From Penelope pileata (lineage: Eukaryota > Chordata > Aves > Galliformes > Cracidae), in the NCBI GenBank assembly GCA_013396635.1, contig WBMW01005527.1:1522058-1586057 (forward strand): a stretch of 64,000 bases of DNA, in the 5' to 3' direction. A program made the position numbers and the translations under genes. The notes below the pieces were generated by a model that saw only the letters and a program-made list of their open reading frames with translations, did not search any database and was not told the DNA's origin. How positions within the stretch are numbered: position 1 is the stretch's first letter; every line of letters starts with the position of its first letter. This document shows, one piece after another, positions 53,355 through 64,000 of the stretch.

Positions 53355-53445
53355 CATAGTCACCACCACTAGCTGTGCATTTTCGCCAGCCATGAACAAG
53401 AGCCTGCATGCCTCACTCATAACAATCTGCACCAGTGGGGGTGCC
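53355..53445 (-). pseudogene. mariner transposase C-terminal remnant
   Basis: The minus strand encodes the last part of a mariner transposase. The phrase GADCYE, then an in-frame stop, then GMQALVHGWRKCTASGGDYV matches the family's typical C-terminal pattern (a Y-x-R-G-x-x-x-L-x-x-R-W-x-K-C series ending in G-D-Y-V). The TGA stop at 53413-53415 replaces the expected arginine codon and fits C-to-T decay of a CGA codon. Normal mariner proteins end a few residues after GDYV; here the frame continues (ARQCFV...) into what should be untranslated 3' sequence, so the native stop appears lost. The catalytic domain is absent. No functional protein can be made from this copy. Confidence 0.82.
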
Positions 53446-53754
53446 CCACTGTCGCTGTCAGCACTGCTGAAGCGCAGCACCACCCCTCGCTGTGCTCACA
53501 GCCACTTTTTGGTCTCCATAAACGTTCAGCAAGTGTCAATGAATGTCAGTGGGTTCAGTGTTTTCCACATGAAGGAATTCAGTTCCACCCCTTTGCTCCA
53601 TGCACACTTCCGTGCCAGACGCCGTTGTGTCAGAGTGCCCCTCTGCTGCCATCTCTCACACAGCAACAGCATGGGATGAGATATTGGTGGGGAAGTTCAA
53701 CCTCTGCTGCCATCCCACCAACATCTGCCTTTGATGTTGTAGGCCAACATAATA

Positions 53755-53783
53755 AAATAGGAGGCATTACCTTTGGAGCAGCC
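53755..53783 (-). repeat. mariner terminal inverted repeat, right
   Basis: Complement of GGCTGCTCCAAAGGTAATGC plus CTCCTATTT. The TAATGCCTCCTATTT part is identical to the left repeat. Confidence 0.88.
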
Positions 53784-56645
53784 CTCATGCAGGCTGTAGT
53801 GTGGAAGTGTGCCTAAAAGATCCATGTTTGCCTTCCAATTGTGTTTTCCATATGTTCCATCAGAATGTGCTGAATGAAATCAAGAACCCAATGTGATACA
53901 TACTTGATTACTGTCTTTTTTTTTTGGTAGAAATAAAGCAATAACTTAGTAGGCTTACTTGAAAACTAATTAAGTAGTTTTAGTTATTCAGCAGTCCCTG
54001 AAATAAAGTCTTTGTTTCCAAATGGAACAGTTGCTTGCTGCAGATGAATTGTTAGGGAGGATGAATGAAATTGAATGCATGGTCAGACATTGGACAATCC
54101 TCAGAGTTAAAGAGATGTAGGTTTCAGTTCTTTAACTGACTAGCAAAACACCAATAAGTATTCTAATAAACAAAAATGTTTACCTAAGTGGAATGTTTGA
54201 CAGAATCATCATCATGAAGGATTTCCCTAAAATGATTGTAATGATTAAAGCATAGTTGAAAGAAACTTCTGAAACATTCAGCCCTGTGGACCCACAGATG
54301 CTTGGAGTAAATCAAGGCCTTTGACATTCTTATGTTGCTTTACACTCAATGCAATGTATTTTATTTCTGAATTTATAACTGTTTGCAACAGGTTGAAACT
54401 CACTGATGTATAACCTAGTCTGTGAACTTGACACAACTGCTTAGCTTTCTGGAGTTCGAATTTTGTCTTTTCAAAATTCACCTTCCTCTGAGTATATGGC
54501 TTTCTAAGAGCAATTTTCATCCTGGCCAGCCATCAAAGTGATTACTTTTCTAGGAGTTAGCTGGCAATAGAAGAAATTATGTTTTCATAGTGACTGATTT
54601 AATAAGGACAATATTTCCCTTGAAATAACATTTCAAGTATTGAACAAGTCCTGAGTAATGAATGGGGGTCTTCAGGGTTTTAATTTGTGTAGCGTGCGAG
54701 AGAGGGAATGACTTCGTGGAATCTTTGGGAAAAAAAAAAATTACACTTCTTGAAACTAGGGAGATATTTCTAGCTAGTTAGATTTGTCTGCGTCTCAGTT
54801 TTATCTTCGTGTCTTGGGCGTCATGAATGTGGTTTTTTTGATAATTGCTTTGTTGTTAGTCCTCTGACACTGAGTGACAGTACTTTTCAGTGCATGACAG
54901 CCAAATCTGTTGGCATACGACAGTCCTCACACACACTGAGGTGTTTTCTTTCTGCCTGGTGACAGTAAGAGCTTCCAAGTTGACAGGGAGGGCTAAGACA
55001 TCTTTACAAGTGAGAAGAAAGCTGAGAGAGGATGAGGAGGCTTTCTGTCAAAATAAAAGCATTCATTTAGTTCATCCTTCCCGCATAATGAAATAGACAG
55101 GAGATCTGATAGCTACATGTTAAAGCATGTTTTATTTATGTGTTGCTTATAGAAAATGTTATCACTTTAGCTTACTATCAGGGTCGTCATGGCTTGAAAA
55201 TTTTTTGCAGCAAATGGCTTTGCAAGAAATAGTTTTTCTTTTGGTAAGATGATGGGTGGTGCAATGTAGAAAGTATATCTGTGTGTAGAGGGTATTGTAG
55301 TACACTCTAAGAATGTGTCTGCTCATTATTATTTTTCTTCAAGAAATAATTAAGCAATTATGAAACTTGGACTAATATAATAAAAGAAAAGAAAAAATAT
55401 AGAGCTTTAAAGGTCTCAAGTGACTTGCTGCTTTCTTTTTATGCTGTGGACACTTTCACACTATATTGAATGGTTGATTAGTCAAAATGTCAGTTTAAAA
55501 AAATTATTAGTTACATTATTATTAGATAAAAAATAATTATTAGAAATGATGTGGTTAGTAGGCAAAGGGATGCCTGCACAAAAACAATGCATGCAATACC
55601 TCCATGCATGATAATAGTAACTGGTAATATTTACTTACTGTCTTAAAAAACAAACAGAAACAAAGGAAAAAAAAAAAAAACATGCCACCACCCACCAAGA
55701 ACAAAGCAGCCAACAGTAACAAAACAAACCCCTTGTGAAGCTTTGTTCAGTTGGCATTTAATTGCCCATCAGGAATAGTGTGTCGAAGAATCTGAAGATG
55801 AGTGGTTTATGTGATCAAGGGAGGTGGATTATTATGGATAAATGTGGTTGATTACTGGATATTTATGCTGTTTCTGGATGTTCTGCTTGGATATTCATGA
55901 GAATATGTCTCTACTGATTGATCTTTGCAACTAAATTCCATTGCATCAATATTTCATTGTATTTGTCCCTTCTCTTCGTGATTATTCTCTCTTCCAGTTT
56001 CAATACAAGAATTTAAATGTGTCTGGGAGACTGTCCACAGCTTCAATTATTGTTGGCCTCTAAGACCCAAGGATACTTCTCAAACAGTGTCTGTGTGTGG
56101 TGGTATGCTCAAAGCTATGCTAAGCAATGCACTTTTCATCATGTAGTTCCAGTACTGATACCTGTAGTGCTAGTCCAACCACTTGGCAGTGATCATCTCT
56201 CTGCCAGCGTTAACTAATGGAATGCTGTTTACAGAGGAGACGGAATGAAGAACAGGGACAGATCACGCAATGAAGCACATTATATATCCTTTTAATGAGG
56301 GCACTTCAGAAAAAAAGCTTGTATGTTTTTAGTCTGTGTAATACAGCAGTTCCACAATGTTGCGGTATTGTTAATGAATGATTTTCTGAAATTATTTCAT
56401 GATACATCTGTGTGTTTACAATAAGGCCTTATAATTTTAACTTTTTACTGTCTGACGTGGGTGCTATTGTTTCTTAGAGGCACTTAGCGTTAAAAAAATT
56501 GTGTTCAAAGAATTTTATAGGTTTGAATTCCATAGTATGGTTCTCAAGCTACTTGCATTAAGTATTCATGAGAGACTCTTTAGTGGTGAGAGGAATTTTA
56601 GGCCAGATCTTTCTTTTGCATCATTTTCTAAAACCTATTCTGGTT

Positions 56646-56646
<1 letters not shown>

Positions 56647-56683
<37 letters not shown>

Positions 56684-56684
56684 T
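56647..56684 (+). repeat. (TAT)n trinucleotide microsatellite
   Basis: About twelve uninterrupted TAT units, the cleanest tandem repeat in the window. It is long enough to be length-polymorphic between individuals. Confidence 0.92.
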
Positions 56685-57328
56685 AAATACTAGAATACTA
56701 ACTGGACTTTGAAGACATAGCTATTTCCAAGAAAATAACAGATGATTTGAAAATCGAAATTTAGTCAATATGACTCTCAATTTTCTATTTAGAAACACCT
56801 GGAAACTATTAAGTGCATGTGGACTTCAAATCCTACATCTTACACTGACATCTTAAAATTTATCTTATTTCCCAATTGTATCCATTCTAATCTCATTCTC
56901 AACCAGTGCCTTCCACTCGTAATGTTCTTCCTTTTGTTACCCACTTCAAGTTTAGTTAGGAATCATAGGTTGGCCTGCCAGTTGCACATTACTTTCAAAA
57001 GCAATCAAATTGCTATTAAATTAGAGGAAATATTAATTACGAAATGATCACAGAACATGGCCTAGTACTTTGATGAAATGAACAACAGCAGAGAACCTAA
57101 AATAGATTATACTGGACTATATAAATTAAAATAAAAAAAGCAGTAGAAATGTGATATAGAGACTGGAACATTGACAGCTTCTAAAACTCTACAATATCCT
57201 ACTGCTCTTTTTAATGCACCCCAAATGGTGTAATCTTTCCAGGTGATATGCTTAGTTGTTTTCAAAAGCAAGAAATTAGTTTGCTAGAGGGTTTTGAAAG
57301 TCCTGTTGGGAAGTTTGTTCTTCACATG

Positions 57329-57395
57329 AATAATAATTAATGATTGATTAAAGAATAATTAATAATAATTAAAGAATACTTAAGATTATTCTTAA
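57329..57395 (+). repeat. degenerate AATAATT-type AT repeat
   Basis: Repeated AATAATTAA and TTAAAGAAT words in imperfect tandem, ending in AAGATTATTCTT. Low-complexity local duplication. Confidence 0.65.
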
Positions 57396-59365
57396 TGTCC
57401 TTAGAATTTCTTGGCTAACGTACAAACTTAAGGAATTTCTCTGGGAAAAATGTGTGATTACTTCCGTGCCACCTTAAACAAATTGGCTTATACTTCTGTC
57501 TGTTCTTTAGTTTTCATTAATTATGTAACACTGACATAAAGATTTGGAGCTTTGAAATGTCCAACACGTTCTGTCTTTGACAGTGTGGTTTAATTTTAAT
57601 TGCATTTTAGGAAAGAAGTAGCCCTAAAGCATCTTGCATTATATCAATTATCTTGGTGGAAGAAACACACAAAATATATTTAATTATAGGTCATAACCCA
57701 GCAAATCATAAAAATCCTGTTCTGAAGTAAATTGTTGCCACTAATTAGCTTTCTTGTTTGCCAGTACCAGAATAAATTCATTTGATGTCTTCCTAATATT
57801 GGTTATTTTGAATGATATGACTAATTTTAAAAAGATGGAATCTGGAAGGCATCATCACTGATGTGTCCAGTCACTGAGTAGTTTTATAATACTAAAATAT
57901 ATGTAAATTGAAATCCCTTTTCAGTAGCATTAAATATAGTATGCTGAGGTCAATTGTGTTTTATTTGAAATAGAATTTCTGTTTAACCTCACTTAAAATC
58001 TAGTAGGAAGTGTGCTGTTTAAAACATTTATTTTGCATCAGTGTTTCCAATAATTTCACGCAGTGTTGTTGAGGTGTAGTGTCACTGGCTATGAGACATT
58101 TGACATTAAATCATTTCAACTTCATGGCAGGGCATTAATAACACAGGAAACAGCTAGTTTACAACAGCTGGAGAGTTTCTGTTTTCAATCCATATCTTGA
58201 AGGGTCCAAAGCATGAAAGATTACCCAAAACCAAGCTGCATATATCAGGGAGCATTGTTTGGTAAACAGTGTGGGGAAAATCCTGACCGCTATCCATGAT
58301 GCTTCACTCACTTTATGAATAGGGTTTCTTGAGTCTTGTTCTCAGCAAAGCAACTTCCAGAAGTTGTTGTTATTGTTATTATATTACATACTAATAATAT
58401 GTCTTATTGTATAATCTGATTCTCCAAGTGCTAATTTAAGTGCAAATGGAAATAACTGATATAAAGCTAGTTTGAGTGAAAGGCCGTACATACAGTACAT
58501 GTGTATTTACATTTATAAAATGAAATTAATGCCCATTAGAAAACAAAATAGTAAAATGCGCAGTGATCAGAAGCTTGTAATGTCTTGTCCTGATTCCTCT
58601 GAGGTTACCCAAATGCATCTCATGCTCTGTGTTGTGCTTATGTTACATGAAGACCACAATTTATTGCTCATGTTTTGTCAAATAATTATGTAATAACCTG
58701 GTCATTCTGCTATATTTTGAATTGGTCTGTAAGCGTTCATGACTGGTAAAATATAAGAGCTATGTGGCTTTTATCTTGTGCTGAGTTTGGAATACAAGGT
58801 AACGACATACACAAGAAAGACTATCATGTTCAAGAATCCGCTGGATAATTGTAGGGGGTGCGCTGTGGTCCTAACAGCAAGCAATGTGGTGAAGAGTTTT
58901 CATGTCAGAGTTTTGATTAGAAGATGCTAGTGTGTAATAGCAGTAGGAAGGGAATCAAACACCTACTGTTTCTGGTTTTTGCAGTGATTTCCTACCGTCT
59001 CTTTCAGGATCTCTTATTCAAGAACAGTCACCAGTGCTTACGTTTTTTACATGGGTGTGTGTTGCTATTTTCACTAGCAAAAATGACAGAATAATATACT
59101 TCAATAGGGAAAGTGGAAAATTAATAAAATATATCTGTTTATCTGTATATCTGTAAGTTTACTTTGCTCACCCCTCCATTTATGTCATGTAACAATCAGA
59201 ACATGGTATAAGATAATTGGTTTTAACTTCTTTGTTACTATGTCATAACGATCAGAAACATGAAACAGAGAATGAAAAAGTTGAATAGATTGCTTTGTGA
59301 AGTAAAATACAGCAAACAGACATCCCAAAGATAAAAGCATATGGAATATTCTGGATTAGGCAATA

Positions 59366-59690
59366 GGATCATAGAATGGCTTGGGTTGGAAGGGACCTTA
59401 AAGCCAACTCAGTTCTAACCCCATACGGTGGGCAGGGTTGCCACCCACCCACCAGATCAGGCTGCCCAGGGCCCCATCCAATGTGGCCTTGAACATCTCC
59501 AGGGATGGGGCTTCTACAACTTCTCTGGGCAGCCCATGCCAGTGCCTCACCACCCTCTGAATGAAAAATTTCCACCTGACACTGAATCTAAATTTCCCCT
59601 CTTTTAGTTTAAAACCATTTCTGCTTTTTCTATCACTATCAGACCATCTAAAAGGTCAATCTCATGACCTCTTTTTTAGAATATCTCAAG
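59366..59690 (-). mobile_element. CR1 LINE, 5'-truncated 3' end
   Basis: A 3'-terminal CR1 copy on the minus strand. The plus strand begins AGGATCATAGAATGGCTTGG, the complement of the CR1 tail (ATTCTATG unit), followed by GGTTGGAAGGGACCTTAAAG at 59384. Further on come CAGGCTGCCCAGGGCCCCAT, GTGGCCTTGAACATCTCCAG, GGGCAGCCCATGCCAGTGCC and TCTTTTAGTTTAAAACCATT, all standard CR1 phrases in the expected order. The wording is close to galliform CR1 subfamilies. Similarity fades at about 59675-59700, which marks 5' truncation, the normal fate of CR1 insertions. About 325 bases remain of a unit that is several kilobases when complete, so only 3' sequence is present and no reverse transcriptase domain. 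It is better preserved than the copy at 23969. A 68-codon minus-strand frame inside it is incidental. Confidence 0.95.
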
Positions 59691-60183
59691 CTTTTTAAAA
59701 ACAAGGAGATTTTTTTTGTTAAAGCGCAAGAAGGGCATGTAAGTAGAGGCAATGCAACAGAATTGATAGTTGTGTAGAAAGTTCTGTCAGATCTGCTGAA
59801 TCGTGGAGTACCCTTTTCAAATTAATGTGCATCTTTTAAAATGCAGTAGTATATATCCTGTACTATACTCTTGATCTCTTTTATTTTCCAAGGGCTGTTT
59901 GAGCTGTAAGCTCTATGAATCAGCTATGTAACTTGTATAGCAGAAATAAAATAACTACCTAATTCTGTATGTAATAAAATCAAGTACAGTGTAGCCTAAG
60001 GCACAATGGTAATGTATTATCAGGTGCAATTCACAGATAGGAGGAAATATCTTTACCCTAATAAAACATGTAGTCATAACTAATCCCTTCCAACATCTGA
60101 GTGACAGTAAATACTTCACATCAGTTTCTCATGATGAGCTTTTTAGTTTTCATTGGTTTTGCTGCAGATTCACATGAATTTAT
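59691..60183. other. no recognisable feature
   Basis: Unique AT-rich sequence between the CR1 copy and the long open frame. Nothing identifiable. Confidence 0.5.
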
Positions 60184-60768
60184 TCAAGATTCTTCTACTT
60201 GGGCCAAGTCCATAAGCTCAGTAAGATCAATGGGAGCCATCTCGCATCTTGACACCTCCGTGCAATTAGATGGTGACATGAGAAGAGGCTGAAAGTCTAC
60301 CAGAATTTTTGAATGAAGGTGCAAGAGAGTCAGAAAAGATGAAGAAAAAAAGATCTTTATTGAAATAGTATTTTGCAGAAAGTGCTTGTAATGGGAATTA
60401 AAAGAAAATGTGGGTTTGCATCTGCAGTCCATACCTATTGTCTGGATTTGCTTCTCTGCATTATTGGCAGTATGAGCAATACCCAATGCCACATTTCGTG
60501 ATGGTTTGGAATTTTTAGAGTAATATTTTAAAAACTGATCAAAGCAGCCTATCTGTAGCCCTACTGAAGTTGGTAATGGTTTTATAAAAGATACAAAGTA
60601 GCTTAATATGCCCATGCTCACTGCTTTTTGATAGTCTTGTAGTCTGGGCTTGAAGGTAATCCAGGTTTTGTTCCTGAAATTTACTCTAGGGCGTACCAGC
60701 CAGTTTGCACAGTCTGCACTGTCCTGAAAATCTGGACTCAGCTTTTGCCCGTAGATAAAAATATTCAA
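60184..60768 (-). other. unrecognised long open frame (possible exon or chance)
   Basis: The longest stop-free frame of the window, 194 codons. Its nominal first codon is TTG. The first true ATG is at 60615-60613 (residue 52), leaving a 143-residue ATG frame. The product shows no signal peptide, zinc finger, or retroviral or LINE motif that I recognise. It has a hydrophobic stretch near residues 54-64 and an acidic C-terminus (PIDLTELMDLAQVEES). If base composition is about 62% A+T, a frame this long is unlikely by chance in 64 kb. That makes a real exon, retrocopy remnant or old domesticated sequence worth testing. No polyadenylated tail, TSD or clear splice sites were found. There is an AATAAA just beyond the stop on the minus strand (TGAATAAATTC, about 60174-60184), which would suit a 3' end. 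Confidence 0.2.
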
Positions 60769-63700
60769 AAATCTGGGTGTGAATGTAGAGTCTTTGTTTC
60801 ATTGTTCTTTTTCCGTGGTTGTTTGTTTGTTTGTTTTTTTGTTTTCTTTTTAATAAAAGATTTGACCTTAGTATATGTTACATTTCATACTGTTTTCTTA
60901 AAGTTTTATGATTCATTTCTCTTAAGTAAGCTTTATGTAAGCTGTAATCATCTTGCTGTGACAGAAAGCATAGCAAAGGGGAGTTGGCTGTTGTTCTGAG
61001 TTCCAAGGAGAGATTCAGCATACACAAGGTAAAATCCTAATGGGTACTGCCTTAGATGGGCGCTTTGCAGCCTCCACCTTTCCCTGTAAAATGGCTTAAA
61101 GCAAGTTACTGTAGGCAGTAGGTGGTAATATATGGGATCTGATATGTCTAGCTATGCAAGATTTATTTTCTTATTTTGCATATTTGAAATCTTTCTCATG
61201 GGTTTCCTTCTTGTAGCAAAAACAAGCGATAGGCTGCTTTTGCACTGGAAACTACATGCTAGAGACTATAATTAAAGATACTTTCATATTTGTGGGTCTT
61301 AGTAGAAAAAGACCAAACTCCTCAAGTGTTGTTGCCAGACCCCGTCAGTAGCATACTCTTGGTCAACAACAAAAAAACAATTTAAGAAAAACATTGTACA
61401 AGGGGAGGAGGAGAAATGCACATGAACGTTTGCTGCTAACAGCAGTTGTAACAGGATACTGTCAGGAGGTTGAAGAATTCCACATCTTAAAAAATGTGGA
61501 CTATTTTGTTTTGCAGGTGTATGTGTTCAAAGCTGCCGAGAAGCTGTGTAAGATACTTGTACAATTCAGAGTTTGAAACATTAAGGGACTTGAAAAATTT
61601 AATAAAGCATTTATTAAGTACAGGGATATAGGTATTTAGAAGTGCTGCAAAACTCGGAATTTACCATCCTGGAGTACATGTCATTCAGAGAAGGCAAATA
61701 CTAGCTTTAGTACAATACCAAAATATGACTTCAATCAACAGAGAAAAAGAATATTTTAGGTAAAGTTTTGAATGATAAGTTCAATGATGATAGTCTAATC
61801 AGTTTCTAGATCACAATCCTAGTTACATTATATGTTGAAGATTTTACGAGTTCCTCAAATGTGTTCAAATCACTATTTATCCTCAGATTCATATCCTGCG
61901 GGGGCTGCAGAAAATCGATCAATTAGTAGCGATAGGTGGGTAGATGTCTCAGGGATTAAGGCACTCAGTTATCTGTTTGTTAATCATTCAGATAAATCAG
62001 GAAAAGCAGATGCCAGGATCTGTGGTTACCTAGATACCAGGGACACCGACTCAGAAGCTTTTGATCTTTTGTCAGTATGCAGAAGTTTCTCCTCTGAGTC
62101 TGAAAATAACCACTTTTTGCTTTTTATGTTTTATCATTTTTTTTTTGATAAAAACCAGAGAAAAGTGTAACTTTGTGGGTTTTTTTGTGTATGTATATGG
62201 CTAATCTTATTTTAAAAGCTGATTTCCCTCATAAAGTCATTGTATTTGCTTTATGTTAACATACTGTTTAAAATGGAAATTTTGTCAAACAAGAATAAAC
62301 CTGTATATGTATTCATGCAACATGACATCAATAAGTTTGGATCTTCCCATGAAAATAGCACTGCAATGTATTTAGCAAGAAGCTGTGATAATTGCATATG
62401 GAGTACAAGGAGTACAATTTACAAGGTAAGCTTAAGAGATAAAGCCATATCTTTTACTGTAAATTGTTCTTAGTGTTAATAAATAATAGAAAAGTTAAAG
62501 AATTACAGAAGGAAGCAAAAGCTAAGTCTTCTGCAAGATACTAAACACTGAAATTAACATGGTTTATGCAGCTTGAGCTAGGTGTAAATAGCATGCAATT
62601 TTTAATCTTCAAGTGAATTCTCTTCCTGTTCCAAAGGATCAATGTCTCCTTGTTAGGATTGTTTTTGGAAATGGTGATTTCAGGGTCTAAAAAACATCTT
62701 TGCATAAAATTGCACGAGAAATTGGAGCCACAGGCATGAATTTGGCATGGAAAATATCAATTTAAACTATCAAACTAAGCTTCCAGAACAAGGTTGTATG
62801 ATGAAAAATATCAGAAAAAAAGTTTTCAAGTAGACAGTAAAGCTGGTGATTCCTGGTATCTTAGGAATTATTTTTTTAGGGTCATCATCGCTTAACATTT
62901 CCCCTGGAAATGTAAGAGATCCCCTTTGTAAAACAGAACAGATGAGCAAAAAGAAGAAAAAATTTTGAAATCCAAGAAAAAATCAGACTTAGGAAGAGTG
63001 AAATGTGTATGAATGCTGGATTTTACTTTTGAATTTGTTAGAGGTTTTTGTTCTTTGAATTGCTAGTTGGTTTTGTTCTTTTAAAGTTTGTTCAGTTATG
63101 TGTATATGTAGCTGTAATAAAGCTGAGTTTGATGAGTTCCACTTGGGTTATAAAATGCAAGCGAACATATTTATAGTACAGGTGTGGTGATAACATTGTC
63201 CTGATAGTGTAGATTATCTGTTGCTTCAACAGAGATCAAGTGTAATCTCTTTCAATGGGGTATGCAAAGCACAAGTAGTGCAGACAACTTTGTTATCAGT
63301 TTGGAAAAGTTTTCTTTGTATATAGTGAAGCAAAAAAAAGAGGCATCCCAAACCAATGCTGGGAAATTTAATGCTGTATGTTCTGTATGCACTAGAATTT
63401 ACTCTTTGATTATGAACAAGAGCTATAGTGCATATGTAGAGTTTGTATTTTAAAATCTCAGCCCAAACTGTCTCAGCATACAGACCTCTGAAGTGCATGT
63501 GTGTGCGGGGTGGGGAGAGGGGCTGCAGAATCAAGAGAATTACTTTCTCTGTTTCGGTGCTGTAGTGATAAGAATTTAAAGCTTATTATATTGAACCATT
63601 TAAGTAAGGGGAAAGAAAGAAAAAGATTTATTTCTACTACTTTTACTAATGATTTGTCAGCCATTTCTCACCCTAAAAAGCATCCAGATACAGCTGTGAA

Positions 63701-64000
63701 ACTGCTATTTCTTGGTATTTTCTTCCTATTGTCCATTTTGTTCTTTCAGTTTGAAATTAATAGATTCACTCTCTGCTCACTTTTACCGCCATTAGAACCA
63801 GTTCCTTTTCATTTAGATGAAGTTCATTGCTGATTATCTCTAGTTTATTGAAATAATGTTGTAACACAAGTAATTGAGAAAAGTGACATCACTTACTGTT
63901 GTGTCCCTGCGATCTCTAAGACTTGGAAACCCAATACAGGAACACTTGCAGGAGAGAGAGGTAGCTTATAAAATACTTTTGCCTTTTTGCTAGTGTATGC
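60769..64000. other. gene-free AT-rich unique sequence
   Basis: No gene or mobile element is recognised. The plus-strand frame at 61832-62170 (112 codons) has a fairly protein-like composition and an acceptor-like TTTATCCTCAG at about 61877-61887, but no matching donor or known domain. T9 and T7 runs occur near 62138 and 62180. Confidence 0.5.
60817..60850 (+). repeat. (GTTT)n microsatellite
   Basis: About four GTTT units followed by T-rich sequence, starting about 50 bases upstream (minus-strand sense) of the long open frame. Confidence 0.85.

Larger units (their letters stand above)
53241..53783 (-). mobile_element. Galluhop-like mariner deletion derivative
   Basis: A Tc1/mariner-class DNA transposon of the chicken Galluhop/Mariner1 type, 543 bases long against roughly 1.2-1.3 kb for an intact mariner. 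It is bounded by 29-base imperfect terminal inverted repeats that agree at about 25 positions. The left end is GGTTGCTCTGAAAGTAATGC and the right end is the complement of GGCTGCTCCAAAGGTAATGC. The left flank is TA, the mariner target; the right flank (CC) has mutated. A transposase C-terminus is encoded on the minus strand, so the element's 5' end is at 53783. The middle, including the catalytic DD(34)D core, is deleted. It is non-autonomous and decayed. Identification is from remembered consensus ends, plus the self-evident inverted repeats and the mariner-like C-terminal protein. Confidence 0.92.
53784..59365. other. gene-free AT-rich unique sequence
   Basis: No gene is recognised. The stretch holds A14 near 55667-55680, the (TTA)n array at 56647-56684 and an AT-rich degenerate tract at 57329-57395. 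A minus-strand 80-codon frame at 54278-54520 has no identifiable domain. Confidence 0.5.

Noticed and set aside
53257..53679. 140-codon plus-strand open frame
   Set aside because: It runs antisense through the mariner element; the true transposase remnant is on the minus strand.
1..64000. CRISPR array, operon or phage-like system
   Set aside because: There are no regularly spaced direct repeats and no dense coding, and the avian CR1, mariner and LTR content shows a vertebrate genome.

Overview
This 64 kb window looks like gene-poor chromosomal DNA from a bird, most likely a galliform (chicken, turkey, quail or a relative). The call rests on its repeats. A 3'-terminal CR1 LINE copy lies at about 59366-59690 and an older CR1 fragment at about 23969-24120. 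A Galluhop-type mariner deletion derivative fills 53241-53783. Two solo LTRs of one avian endogenous-retrovirus group lie at 15013-15585 and 35911-36469. Nothing suggests bacterial, viral or plasmid DNA: there are no operons, no dense coding and no CRISPR array. I found no tRNA or rRNA gene.

I could identify no functional protein-coding gene or exon. The sequence is A+T-rich, full of A/T homopolymers and short AT microsatellites, and its open frames are short and unrelated to any family I recognise. Several of the longest frames begin at TTG or GTG, not ATG, so they are shorter in a eukaryotic reading. The window is therefore intergenic (a gene desert) or lies inside one or more very long introns. 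Sequence alone cannot separate these.

Layout. 1-15012: unique AT-rich DNA with one GC-rich patch (3470-3615) and scattered homopolymers. 15013-15585: minus-strand solo LTR. 15586-35905: unique DNA with an A24 tract beside an ambiguous base (16224), a T30 tract (16991-17020), an old CR1 fragment, a T15A9 palindrome and a possible CR1 3' end (31174-31206). 35906-36474: a second minus-strand solo LTR bounded by a perfect 5-bp GTGTT target-site duplication, with a 31-base assembly gap in a poly-C stretch. 36475-53240: unique DNA with a compact CpG-rich island (about 42900-43245). 53241-53783: mariner deletion derivative with terminal inverted repeats and a decayed transposase C-terminus. 53784-64000: unique DNA with a (TTA)n microsatellite, a CR1 3' end and the longest open frame of the window (60184-60768, minus strand).

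The annotated elements do not form a pathway. They are independent mobile-element insertions. The best candidates for real function are the CpG-rich island and the unrecognised open frame. I found no convincing new biological system.
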